This document shows positions 1-6,255 of a stretch of DNA of 32,580 nt, piece after piece (position 1 is the first letter of the stretch; the number at the start of each line of letters is the position of its first letter). The stretch is from a virus. The stretch covers positions 1 through 32,580 of the IMG/VR virus record IMGVR_UViG_3300033153_011945; one strand, written 5' to 3'. The position numbers and the translations under genes were made by a program. Below the pieces are notes generated by a model. It had not been told where the DNA came from. It ran no database searches and saw only the letters and a list, made by a program, of their open reading frames with translations.

Positions 1-791
1 GCTTCCTTCACTGTCATTACCACTCCCTCTAATTCCCCACACTCAATACAAACTCTTTCATCACCTGCCGTGGACCATTCGGCCATAATCTGTAATTCTT
101 CAACCCCCAATCGTTCGTAGGCATCTAACTGGCCTTCGGCATGAGAACGGATAATTTCCGTTCTGGCTATTACATTAGCTCTGGTTTTAGTCATCTTGGT
201 AACATTTATCCGTAAATTACGGGCAATTACTCTTGCCCCCCTTCCTTGTACTAAACCTTCCGCTAATATTCTTGACATCTGCTGGTCCATAGCAGCAGTA
301 ACGCCTTCCAATTCGTTGAAGGACCTGGTATATAATAATTCTATTTTCCGTGCGGCCTCAGGACTGCTGAAGGCTGTCCTTAAAAATTCGGCTTGTCCCC
401 CTTCAAAAAGAGTCGGATGAGCAGCTAATTCTGTCGCCCTCAAATCTGTATAGGCTCTTAATACCGCTTTCTTGTAAGCAGATTCAATATAAGGAGCAGT
501 CCAAGGCTTGCCACTTATACCCCCTACCGGGGCCAATATATTAGCATCTACTTGTTGTTTAAGCCATTTGCGGTAAGCTGCTACTTTTTGAGCATTAGTT
601 TTAAAACGCCATATTTGCCTTTCTTGTAAAATAAGAAGTGGAGTGGGGTCTTCTAAACCCAAAGCATCCTCATCTACGATGAGTGTTTGAATAGCTCGAC
701 TTAATTTCTTAAAACGCCGAGTCATATCCGCTACAAACTGCCTGCGGAGCAGGGTAGTGCGGGTTGGGTCTATTCTTAATTGGTTAGGCAT
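1..791 (-). CDS. Phage minor head / head morphogenesis protein (Mu F / SPP1 gp7-like), partial
   Basis: This reading frame starts at ATG 791-789 and is open to the window edge, giving 263 codons with the C-terminus missing. It ends in the segment characteristic of the Mu F/SPP1 gp7 minor head family: ARTEIIRSHAEGQLDAYERL, followed by a W-x3-GDERVCIECGELEG stretch with a CxxC pair. Family members are present in few copies in procapsids and are thought to act near the portal in head assembly or DNA delivery. Immediate downstream position from the portal gene fits. The start is supported by a TAATG overlap with the small frame upstream, which implies translational coupling. The N-terminal ~150 residues are mostly helical-looking and not diagnostic. 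Family assignment is confident; the exact role is inferred. Confidence 0.88.
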   Translation of the reverse strand, partial: MPNQLRIDPTRTTLLRRQFVADMTRRFKKLSRAIQTLIVDEDALGLEDPTPLLILQERQIWRFKTNAQKVAAYRKWLKQQVDANILAPVGGISGKPWTAPYIESAYKKAVLRAYTDLRATELAAHPTLFEGGQAEFLRTAFSSPEAARKIELLYTRSFNELEGVTAAMDQQMSRILAEGLVQGRGARVIARNLRINVTKMTKTRANVIARTEIIRSHAEGQLDAYERLGVEELQIMAEWSTAGDERVCIECGELEGVVMTVKE

Positions 792-880
792 TAACTCTTC
801 CGACCAGTACCTTTACCCCTTCCACCGCCTTTGCCAAAACCCGGACCACTTTTCGTTCCGGCTCCTGTATTTTAAGCCAT
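791..880 (-). pseudogene. Gly/Lys-rich micro-ORF interrupted by a stop at codon 3
   Basis: A good Shine-Dalgarno (AGAAAGGAAG) lies 6 nt before ATG at 880-878, but the frame reads ATG GCT TAA. In the same frame it then continues for 26 codons (NTGAGTKSGPGFGKG and so on, very rich in Gly, Lys and Arg) to a TAA that overlaps the minor head ATG as TAATG. The ribosome site, the in-frame downstream stretch and the coupled stop all indicate a real 29-residue gene in which codon 3 was once sense; CAA (Gln) is one base away. TAA is used as a genuine stop by neighbouring genes such as the portal, so global recoding is unlikely. It is a nonsense mutation, a sequence error or a readthrough site. Confidence 0.5.
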
Positions 881-935
881 AATAAACTTCCTTTCTAAAA
901 ATGTAATAATTGGATAACCAAATTCCTTATTAAAG

Positions 936-2426
936 TTATTCCTCTACAATTTCTTCTTCTGGTTCTTCTGGCTCCTCAGGTTCTTCCTCTTCTTCTCCTT
1001 CATGTTCTTTGATATAAGCCAAAGCAGCTTTCTCAATAGCTTCTGCTTCATCCTGAGTAAACCCAAGTACCATAGTAAGATATTCCCTCGGGGAAATCAA
1101 ACTATCTGCTCCACCAGTAACATATTTGACTATGGCTTCCGTTAAAATTTTAGCCACATTAGCCTTATCCTCATCCGTTGGAGCATTTAAATCAGGCCAA
1201 TCAACAGTATATTCTTTAGGTTCGGGTAATATACCCAGAATTATTAATCTATCTATAAAGGGCCTGATAACAAATGGGGTAACGTAATTCTCTTGACGTT
1301 GACTTAATCTCTTATTCCATGTGGTTATATCTTGAGCAGAAGCCAATTTAGCCTCTTCAGTACCTAAAAAGATGCGATAAGGAATGCCCAAACTAATGGC
1401 TATATTCCTCATATTAGTTTCCACATGGTCTTTAGGACTGGCCACTTGTGGCCCTAAACTTTTAACTGTCATGCCTGTCGTAGCAAGATACCTTTGCATT
1501 CCTGCCATATACTTTTCCATCTGGTCTTTTAAACTATCCAAATCCAAAGCCTCATCTCCCGGTTCCGGTTGTGTCTCAAAACTCAATCCAGGAAAACCCC
1601 CCTTCCAAAACATTTCCCCACTGCCGCCTAATATTTTTCTAATATCAAGCAACCGGTTATAAATCAATTCCATCCTTGGGGTACCAAATACTTCACTCAT
1701 CTCCCTATTATCTGCTATATGAATCACTCTTGTCCAATGTGCCACTTTAGTTTGTCTGGCACTGGTAGTGAGTAAACCTTCAAATTCAATATCATAGGTT
1801 TTGGGGAATCCATACCTGGGAGAAGCTACGTCTGTTTCTTTGGTTTTAACTTTAACTACACTTTGGTCAAAAGGTTTCAAATAGATAAGTTTATGTTTGC
1901 TCTTACCTACCTGTTCTCCCGTAGTTTCGTTTATTCCTTCTATTGGTTCATTTAATTCTTTGCCATCATCAATACCTAACAACAATACGCCAAATTCCCC
2001 AATACCACTTAATACGTCAATCCTTTGCAAATAATGAAGGATACGTTTGGTTTCCTGAAGAGTTTTCCATTCTTTTTCAAATTCTGTTTCATTAGATTCT
2101 TCCGTTTCATAAATAACGGGGGGCAAAGCCCAAGTCTCCTCCGGCAGTATTCTTACGACTCTTTTAGCTACGCCAGACCTCTTATACATACCTTTGTAAT
2201 CAGTAATGGTAATAGTATCCGGGTAACCACATTCCAAATTAATATCTTTACCTGGATTGAGTAGTTTTTTTAATAATTCGCTCCTCATCAATGTGGCATT
2301 GGTTGCCAATAATTCAACGGCAGCTTTACGTTTTAGTTGATTAATTTTTACTTCTGTATTAGCATTTACCAAAGCTTGATATTTAGCTTTGGTTGTTGCA
2401 GCCCTGTCCGTTATTTCCTTTGCCAT
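936..2426 (-). CDS. Phage portal protein (DUF1073-type)
   Basis: The 496-residue product has the layout of DUF1073-type portal proteins: a basic N-terminus, an early KGMYKRSGVAKRVVRILPEE segment, a central β-rich region, and a late RNIAISLGIPYRIFLGTEEAKLAS helix-rich segment typical of the portal stem/crown. The C-terminus is a strongly acidic, proline-punctuated tail (runs of E with PEEPEEPEE). The portal forms the dodecameric channel at one capsid vertex and docks the terminase. A strong Shine-Dalgarno (AAGAAAGGAAAG) precedes ATG 2426. The start lies 44 nt inside the upstream 90-codon gene, so the two overlap. Position between terL and the minor head gene matches usual phage order. The family is sometimes annotated as Acb1-like because a portal-related domain shares the Pfam entry; I see no anti-CBASS catalytic HxT pair here. 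Confidence 0.9.
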   Translation of the reverse strand: MAKEITDRAATTKAKYQALVNANTEVKINQLKRKAAVELLATNATLMRSELLKKLLNPGKDINLECGYPDTITITDYKGMYKRSGVAKRVVRILPEETWALPPVIYETEESNETEFEKEWKTLQETKRILHYLQRIDVLSGIGEFGVLLLGIDDGKELNEPIEGINETTGEQVGKSKHKLIYLKPFDQSVVKVKTKETDVASPRYGFPKTYDIEFEGLLTTSARQTKVAHWTRVIHIADNREMSEVFGTPRMELIYNRLLDIRKILGGSGEMFWKGGFPGLSFETQPEPGDEALDLDSLKDQMEKYMAGMQRYLATTGMTVKSLGPQVASPKDHVETNMRNIAISLGIPYRIFLGTEEAKLASAQDITTWNKRLSQRQENYVTPFVIRPFIDRLIILGILPEPKEYTVDWPDLNAPTDEDKANVAKILTEAIVKYVTGGADSLISPREYLTMVLGFTQDEAEAIEKAALAYIKEHEGEEEEEPEEPEEPEEEIVEE

Positions 2427-2655
2427 TATTCTTTCCTTTCTTACTTACTAAAAAATCCGGTGAGGGATTAAGTTTCTCATATTTTTCCTCATCCATATAA
2501 CGAAGAGATATACAAGCTACAGAACCCAATTTAGCATTCTCAAAAAGGTTTCTAAACAAGGTCAATAAAACCTTCTCGTAATCCCTATCTAAACTAAGGA
2601 TATATTTTTTACCGTCGAATGTTTCAATATATACTACCTTTATTCTTCTACTCAT
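2383..2655 (-). CDS. Unknown 90-residue protein in head/packaging operon
   Basis: This 90-codon frame begins at ATG 2655, 1 nt after the TGA of the preceding Cys-rich gene, with GAAGAAGG as Shine-Dalgarno. The N-terminal two thirds look folded (RRIKVVYIETFDGKKYILSL, β-strand-like, then a helix). The C-terminus is low complexity, Gly/Asn/Lys rich. The last 44 nt overlap the portal start in another frame. I do not recognise a family. Spacing and overlap make it a genuine operon member, and co-expression with terminase and portal suggests a structural or packaging accessory, but that is only context. Confidence 0.65.
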   Translation of the reverse strand: MSRRIKVVYIETFDGKKYILSLDRDYEKVLLTLFRNLFENAKLGSVACISLRYMDEEKYEKLNPSPDFLVSKKGKNNGKGNNGQGCNNQS

Positions 2656-2656
2656 G

Positions 2657-2803
2657 TCAACCTTCTTCCTCAGAACAATTCGAGCAACTATCTACTATCG
2701 TTATATTATTCCGCTTCGACCATTCCCTTGCTTCGTCACATAAGCAACCATCAGGACATGCTTGCTTAACGGGACAATCTTCACAAGGAAACTTACCTTC
2801 CAT
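2657..2803 (-). CDS. Cys-rich 48-residue microprotein
   Basis: I chose ATG 2803 because it lies directly after the terL stop and has a strong AAAGGAAGGAAAG Shine-Dalgarno; a longer frame from 2884 would overlap terL by 80 nt without need. The product starts MEGKFPCEDCPVKQACPDGC and carries eight cysteines: CxxC, CxxxC and CxC groupings in the first half, then a terminal CSNC before an acidic end. This pattern suggests a small zinc- or Fe-S-binding fold. No family is recognised. It sits between terL and the 90-residue protein with almost no spacing. The cysteines resemble the CxxC and W/C groupings of the frameshifted SSB tail near 30.1 kb, but I claim no homology. Confidence 0.65.
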   Translation of the reverse strand: MEGKFPCEDCPVKQACPDGCLCDEAREWSKRNNITIVDSCSNCSEEEG

Positions 2804-2804
2804 A

Positions 2805-4250
2805 TTACTTTCCTTCCTTTGGGAATAAACCTCCCACCCTTCTTCTTCTTTGTGATAACTGATTAAAGGCTCCAGAGGACGCATCCACTTGGTCCTTATA
2901 CGTGGAATAAGGGAAAAAACTTAATTCACTTATATACTCTGCATTCCAATCCCCCCTTACCATATATACATTGCCATTGTTTACTTGCACGCTGAACGGG
3001 TCCGCCCTCAATTCCTTACTACTACCACTACCAGAAGGCTTATCTATTTTAACCCGCCACCCAGCCAAATTCTTAACAGTATTTTCAGCAGATTCTTTTC
3101 CACCGCTTCCCGGTTCCTGCTCTATCCCTATTAATACCCCATAACCGTCCATTATGGCTACTTGTTTTATTTTGGCTTCACGAGCGGAGGAATCCCATCT
3201 GTCCCTTATCACATCTTCTACATAAAAACCCCCTTCCCTTCCCTCACTCATTAATACCCCTACAGTAAAAGCTCCTTTGCCCCCTTCCGTACCGGCTTTG
3301 TCCCAAAACCGTATTCGTTTTTTAATTTTAATTGGACGTTGTTCTACTATTTTAATTCTATCAGTTTTAAACATCCCCCCACCAAGAGGTACCGGCCATT
3401 GCAAAAACTGTCCTGCATAACCATATTCTCCCGCCACCGCTTTATTTTCATTTAATACCGTCCGAGGTAATCGCACGGGGTCCATCAAACCATCTTTATA
3501 ATAAGAAGCCAAGTGTTTAGGTTTGACCTTATCTGTCAATTCAGCAGGCAGGCATATATGCTTCAATTTCAAAGGGCCTCCATCCATTCTTTGTGCCATT
3601 TGAATTTGCTCTATCATATTATTAGTACAATCATTTTGGTGGAGACGTTGCATTATTAATATGGTTGGGGTAATAGTTTTTTCTACCTTACGAGTAGGCA
3701 ACGTCTCCGCCATCCACCGGTTAGCATTAGCCAATTCCGCTTCACTAATAGCTTTATTGGGGTCGATAGGGTCATCTATAACTAAAAAATGTCCGTGCAT
3801 ACCAGTAACACTACCACCTACTCCTACTGCATACCGGCTACCACCTAAAGTATTCATAAAATAACTTTTAGTATCCTGGTCCGCTCTTAATCTAATACTT
3901 GGGAAAGCCTTTCTGTATTTGTCGCTTTTAATTATATCACGTTGATGGCGAGATAAATCCATTGACAAGTTATGAGCATAACTTCCCCCTATTATTCTTG
4001 CTGTAGGCATTCTGGCCCATACCCACGCTGGGAACATTATAGAACATATAGTGCTTTTAGTGCTACCGGGACTAATATTTATAATAAGGTCATATTCCTT
4101 AGGTACCCCCAAAAAAACCCTTTCCGCCACATACTGTAACTCATCACATAAAAGTTTTATATGCCAGTTGTCTATAAACTTTTCCGGTATGATGGTATCC
4201 CAAAACTCTTTTACAAATTCATAAAAGCTCTCCCGTACGATGCTTGCCAT
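2805..4250 (-). CDS. terL: Terminase large subunit (packaging ATPase-nuclease)
   Basis: The 481-residue product has both terminase domains. The N-terminal ATPase shows a variant P-loop, NISPGSTKST (residues ~58-67; the usual G-K is replaced by T-K), and a Walker B HFLVIDDPI with the DDP typical of phage terminases. The C-terminal RNase H-like nuclease shows RIRFWDKAG (first Asp), GIEQEPGSGGK (Glu) and a late YKDQVDASSGAF (Asp). It translocates and cuts concatemeric DNA at the portal. ATG 4250 has a weak ribosome site. The frame stays open for roughly 20 codons upstream, and that stretch (including LADIKFDEYDV) looks protein-like, so a non-ATG start inside the end of terS is possible. Function is very secure. 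Confidence 0.95.
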   Translation of the reverse strand: MASIVRESFYEFVKEFWDTIIPEKFIDNWHIKLLCDELQYVAERVFLGVPKEYDLIINISPGSTKSTICSIMFPAWVWARMPTARIIGGSYAHNLSMDLSRHQRDIIKSDKYRKAFPSIRLRADQDTKSYFMNTLGGSRYAVGVGGSVTGMHGHFLVIDDPIDPNKAISEAELANANRWMAETLPTRKVEKTITPTILIMQRLHQNDCTNNMIEQIQMAQRMDGGPLKLKHICLPAELTDKVKPKHLASYYKDGLMDPVRLPRTVLNENKAVAGEYGYAGQFLQWPVPLGGGMFKTDRIKIVEQRPIKIKKRIRFWDKAGTEGGKGAFTVGVLMSEGREGGFYVEDVIRDRWDSSAREAKIKQVAIMDGYGVLIGIEQEPGSGGKESAENTVKNLAGWRVKIDKPSGSGSSKELRADPFSVQVNNGNVYMVRGDWNAEYISELSFFPYSTYKDQVDASSGAFNQLSQRRRRVGGLFPKEGK

Positions 4251-4279
4251 AACATCATACTCATCAAACTTGATATCAG

Positions 4280-5002
4280 CTAAGTTGGTTTGTTCTTGCG
4301 TAATGATTTTAGTATTTCCTTTCTTGTCTGTAAAGGTAATTTTAATACATCCACGCTTAATACTGCATGGTCGAGTTCTCCACTTAAATTCATATCCACG
4401 TCCACTTTTTCGTTATAACCCCGATCCCGGTTATAAGTCCTGTTAGCAAAAATAATAGCGGAAGTGTCTCCGCCAGCTACAAGGGAGCATAAATGGTCTT
4501 CGAAGAAGTTTTTTTTGTGCCAATTAATTTCCTCTATTAACTGGGCAAATCCTGAATCTTCTTTTTTCCATTTATCAAATGTACTGCGGCTTATGTTGAC
4601 TTTACGCATAGCTTGACTTATAGAAAAATTACCGGCCACCCAAGCATAAACAAACAAATGTTGACGGACACTTTTACCTCTTTGAGCTAAGATAGCTTCT
4701 ATTTTTTCCATCCCACTTTTAGCTTTATCTAATTTATTTATGCGATGCCAAACCTTGCGTAAATCGTAAGGCAATCTCTCAAAAATGTAATCCCTAAAAT
4801 TAGGAGTTTTGCCGTTGGCTTTTTTGTATTTTTTACGCCCTGTTTGAAATGCTAAGCGGAATGGTTTTTTATTTTTTACCCACTTATTAAAAGTAGGTAC
4901 GGCTACGCCTAATACTTGTGCTATTTTATTACCACTCATACCGCTGCGAGCCAAATCGTAAACTTCTATAATAAATTTATCTTGCCATAATGTTTTAGCC
5001 AT
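4280..5002 (-). CDS. terS: Terminase small subunit-like DNA-binding protein
   Basis: The 240-residue product contains two helix-turn-helix-like segments: GNKIAQVLGVAVPTFNKWV near residues 25-43 and FSISQAMRKVNISRSTFDKW near 130-150. Its C-terminal part (FFEDHLCSLVAGGDTSAIIF followed by NRDRGYNEK) resembles the ‘small terminase/transposase-like HTH’ proteins that precede terL in many phages. The role would be recognition of packaging initiation sites and loading of TerL. It is the first gene of the leftward operon, 29 nt from terL. ATG 5002 is preferred over the TTG at 5005 because AAAGGA lies 7 nt upstream of the ATG. A duplicated HTH is slightly unusual, and a purely regulatory function cannot be excluded. 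Confidence 0.75.
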   Translation of the reverse strand: MAKTLWQDKFIIEVYDLARSGMSGNKIAQVLGVAVPTFNKWVKNKKPFRLAFQTGRKKYKKANGKTPNFRDYIFERLPYDLRKVWHRINKLDKAKSGMEKIEAILAQRGKSVRQHLFVYAWVAGNFSISQAMRKVNISRSTFDKWKKEDSGFAQLIEEINWHKKNFFEDHLCSLVAGGDTSAIIFANRTYNRDRGYNEKVDVDMNLSGELDHAVLSVDVLKLPLQTRKEILKSLRKNKPT

Positions 5003-5024
5003 CAATAGTTCCTTTCGGTTGTAT

Positions 5025-5052
5025 ATAATAGTTTATAGTCTTTAAAAATCAA
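5025..5052 (-). promoter_or_regulatory. Candidate promoter for the leftward head/packaging operon
   Basis: On the minus strand a TTGATT box (5052-5047) and a TATTAT box (5030-5025) are separated by 16 nt, close to the sigma-70 consensus. They end about 22 nt before the terS ATG, leaving a short leader with the AAAGGA ribosome site. Late phage operons are often driven by a phage-controlled promoter, so this housekeeping-like match may be only one of several start points. Confidence 0.4.
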
Positions 5053-5094
5053 ACAAAACATTACAATCCTCTTCTTTTATTTTATTTAATTCAA

Positions 5095-5143
5095 AAAACT
5101 ATACGTATTTTGTGAAATTTTTTCACTAAAAAACTGTAGTTTT
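5095..5143. repeat. Nested inverted repeats, operator-like
   Basis: A perfect 6-bp inverted repeat GTGAAA-ttt-TTTCAC (5112-5126) is enclosed by a second inverted repeat AAAACTA (5095-5101) / TAGTTTT (5137-5143). The symmetry and position between the divergent candidate promoters fit a dimeric repressor site. A DNA or RNA hairpin is equally possible. No regulator can be assigned, although the phage encodes an XRE-type protein at 10540-10734. Confidence 0.35.
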
Positions 5144-5195
5144 AAGCTAATATTACAGATTCCAAAAAAATATTGGAAAAATCAGGAAATAGTTG

Positions 5196-5224
5196 TTGTA
5201 ATACTATTATTATTAGGGTATTAT
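5196..5224 (+). promoter_or_regulatory. Candidate promoter for the rightward early genes
   Basis: TTGTAA (5196-5201) and TATTAT (5219-5224) are separated by exactly 17 nt. A start near 5231 would give a ~275-nt leader containing the hairpins at 5260-5283 and 5423-5436 before the first gene at 5507. The match is reasonable but the region is AT-rich, so chance matches are easy. Confidence 0.35.
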
Positions 5225-5506
5225 TTACGTAGTTGGTTATTTAAAAACTTAATAGATTGCAAGGCTGAAAAAGCTAAGCCTTGAAGTAGCCGGAGAATTA
5301 TCCCGAGCTCCAAAGATGAACCCGAATGATGATAAAATTTAGATAACAACAAAAAGGATTTTTTGGGGCAATAAGGTGGCGGCAAAGAAATAGTGAACTG
5401 TTTCATGCTAATTTAAAAAATATGCCAAGGGTGGCAGGTTAAAAACTGTCACCATTGATGTGTTTTTTCAAACTAATTTTTTAACCTATTTAAAAGGAGC
5501 AGTAAA

Positions 5507-5671
5507 ATGAAAACGAAAGAAAGTAAAAATCAAAGTCAAGTTTTGTATTTGAGTCCGGTTCCTGGTTACAATAACAGGAAACTTATAAAGAGCGGTTCCT
5601 GTCCTGAATGTTATAGAGGACAAGGTCAATATCATGAACCTGGTTGCTCACTTGATAAATCAAAATGTTAA
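5507..5671 (+). CDS. Micro-ORF, 54 residues, Cys-containing, upstream of ribozyme 1
   Basis: ATG 5507 follows a textbook AAAAGGAGCAG Shine-Dalgarno in the repeated leader. The product is basic at the N-terminus and carries a C-terminal cluster GSCPECYRGQGQYHEPGC, i.e. CxxC plus a His and a further Cys, suggesting a small metal-binding loop, and it ends KSKC. No family is recognised. The TAA stop (5669-5671) directly abuts the first base of the hammerhead ribozyme at 5672, so a terminating ribosome would cover part of the ribozyme. It is likely the first gene of the rightward early operon. Confidence 0.65.
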   Translation: MKTKESKNQSQVLYLSPVPGYNNRKLIKSGSCPECYRGQGQYHEPGCSLDKSKC

Positions 5672-5724
5672 GACCGAAACGCCCGCAAGGGCGTCTGCCG
5701 GTTGTAGCCGGTACTGATGAGGTC
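5672..5724 (+). ncRNA. Hammerhead ribozyme, type II topology (copy 1)
   Basis: All core elements are present in order. Stem II 5' strand GACC (5672-5675), GAAA (5676-5679), stem III CGCCC/GGGCG (5680-5684/5689-5693) closed by a GCAA tetraloop, UC at 5694-5695, stem I TGCCGG/CCGGTA (5696-5701/5708-5713, one G·U), CTGATGA (5714-5720), stem II 3' strand GGTC (5721-5724). A5679-U5694 supplies the conserved A15.1-U16.1 pair, and the predicted cut is after C5695 in a GUC triplet. The open helix is stem II, which defines type II. The upstream product would end in a GNRA hairpin and the downstream product would start with stem I and a 5'-OH. Stem II is only 4 bp, so in vivo activity may depend on loop contacts. 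Confidence 0.92.
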
Positions 5725-5757
5725 AATTTTTTAACCTATTCAAAAAGGAGCAAGAAA

Positions 5758-5919
5758 ATGGAAACCAAAAAGAAAACCAAAAAAGTACCCTCACTCAAAA
5801 CTATGGAAAGATGGATGGCCAATGGGGCAGCACGAGCAACCGATGGTTGTAAAGTAGAACCTGATGGGACTTGTCCTCATGGTAAACAAAGTTGGCTACT
5901 TGTTTTAGGTCTCATATAA
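5758..5919 (+). CDS. Micro-ORF, 53 residues, between the two ribozymes
   Basis: ATG 5758 has an AAAAAGGAGCAAG Shine-Dalgarno in the second copy of the duplicated leader; a longer frame from 5665 would start inside ribozyme 1 and is rejected. The product has a Lys-rich N-terminus (METKKKTKKVPSL) and a conserved-looking C-terminus, ATDGCKVEPDGTCPHGKQSW followed by LLVLGLI, with two Cys and one His. From memory, small proteins with a ‘DGC-VEPDG-CPHG-SWLL-LGLI’ signature are scattered in phage and bacterial genomes without known function. If both ribozymes cut, this gene lies alone on a ~250-nt RNA (5696-5945) with a hairpin at each end. Confidence 0.75.
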   Translation: METKKKTKKVPSLKTMERWMANGAARATDGCKVEPDGTCPHGKQSWLLVLGLI

Positions 5920-5921
5920 AA

Positions 5922-5973
5922 GACCGAAACGCCCGCAAGGGCGTCTTACCGTAAAACGGTAACTGATGAGGTC
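5922..5973 (+). ncRNA. Hammerhead ribozyme, type II topology (copy 2)
   Basis: Same architecture as copy 1: GACC (5922-5925), GAAA (5926-5929), stem III CGCCC/GGGCG with GCAA loop (5930-5943), UC (5944-5945), stem I TTACCG/CGGTAA (5946-5951/5957-5962, six perfect pairs, TAAAA loop), CTGATGA (5963-5969), GGTC (5970-5973). Stem II, core and stem III are identical to copy 1 while stem I differs in both strands and stays paired. That is compensatory change, the best internal evidence that the fold is selected. The predicted cut is after C5945. It starts 2 nt after the TAA of the 53-residue micro-ORF, mirroring copy 1. Confidence 0.93.
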
Positions 5974-5977
5974 AGAA

Positions 5978-6255
5978 ATGAAACTTTAATTTAAAGGAGC
6001 AAGAAAATGGAAAAGGCATTAACTTACAATTACAGAGGTTTCAAATTTTATATTGAAACAATTCAAAGTCGGTTTGGGGTATTGTTTAGAAGCTCAAATA
6101 ACATTGGCGAACCTGTAATTGATTGTCCTGCTTACAAAACATTGAAGGCAGCCAAACAAAACGCCAAGAAAATAATTGATGACTATATTAAGGATACCAA
6201 ATAGTTTGGTCCTTATTTAATGAAACTTTAATTTAAAGGAGCAAGAAAATGGAAA
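5978..6255 (+). repeat. 36-nt direct repeat, leader and start of two micro-genes
   Basis: An exact 36-nt repeat occupies 5978-6013 and 6220-6255. It covers an AT leader, AAAGGAGCAAG and the first codons ATG GAA A of the genes at 6007 and 6249. Exact identity, including codons, implies recent duplication or gene conversion of the translation-initiation unit. It could serve as a site of recombination that shuffles micro-ORFs. Confidence 0.85.
6007..6204 (+). CDS. Unknown 65-residue protein downstream of ribozyme 2
   Basis: ATG 6007 lies within the 36-nt repeated initiation unit, with AAAGGAGCA 7 nt upstream. The sequence alternates β-like segments (LTYNYRGFKFYIETIQ, FGVLFRSS) with a C-terminal Lys-rich helix (AKQNAKKIIDDYIKDTK). 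It contains one Cys and no transmembrane segment. The composition looks like a small folded cytoplasmic protein of the kind often seen as host-takeover genes, but I recognise no family. It is the first gene after the ribozyme-2 cut, so its transcript would begin with the stem I hairpin and a ~50-nt leader. Confidence 0.65.
   Translation: MEKALTYNYRGFKFYIETIQSRFGVLFRSSNNIGEPVIDCPAYKTLKAAKQNAKKIIDDYIKDTK

Larger units (their letters stand above)
5003..5506. other. Divergent intergenic control region
   Basis: No gene is supported across these ~500 bases, which separate the leftward late operon from the rightward genes. The left half is very AT-rich and contains candidate promoters facing each way plus nested inverted repeats. 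The right half (5231-5506) is more mixed in composition and forms a long untranslated leader for the first rightward gene. It holds a 7-bp perfect hairpin (5260-5266 with 5277-5283) and a 5-bp hairpin with a 4-nt loop (TGCCA/TGGCA near 5423-5436). A 61-codon minus-strand frame in the leader lacks a ribosome site and is not called. A replication origin could also lie here, but I see no iterons. Confidence 0.5.
5475..5740 (+). repeat. Duplicated leader unit (first pair)
   Basis: A 16-nt sequence (AATTTTTTAACCTATT) occurs exactly at 5475-5490 and 5725-5740. Each copy is followed by an A-run, AGGAGCA and the ATG of a micro-ORF 17-18 nt downstream. The repeat indicates that the leader plus ribosome site was duplicated as a unit, with the first hammerhead ribozyme lying just before the second copy. 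Related but diverged leaders (AATTTAACCCAAATTT) precede the genes at 7117 and 7439. Confidence 0.75.

Noticed and set aside
872-874. Genome-wide TAA reassignment to Gln suggested by the broken micro-ORF
   Set aside because: TAA ends many intact genes here, including the portal and terL, and no suppressor tRNA is visible.
936-2426. Anti-CBASS Acb1 activity for the portal-family protein
   Set aside because: The Pfam name overlap covers portal proteins; the paired HxT/HxS catalytic motifs of Acb1 are not present.
5221-5406. Minus-strand 61-codon frame in the divergent region
   Set aside because: No ribosome site before its ATG, hydrophobic low-information composition, and it overlaps the structured leader hairpins.
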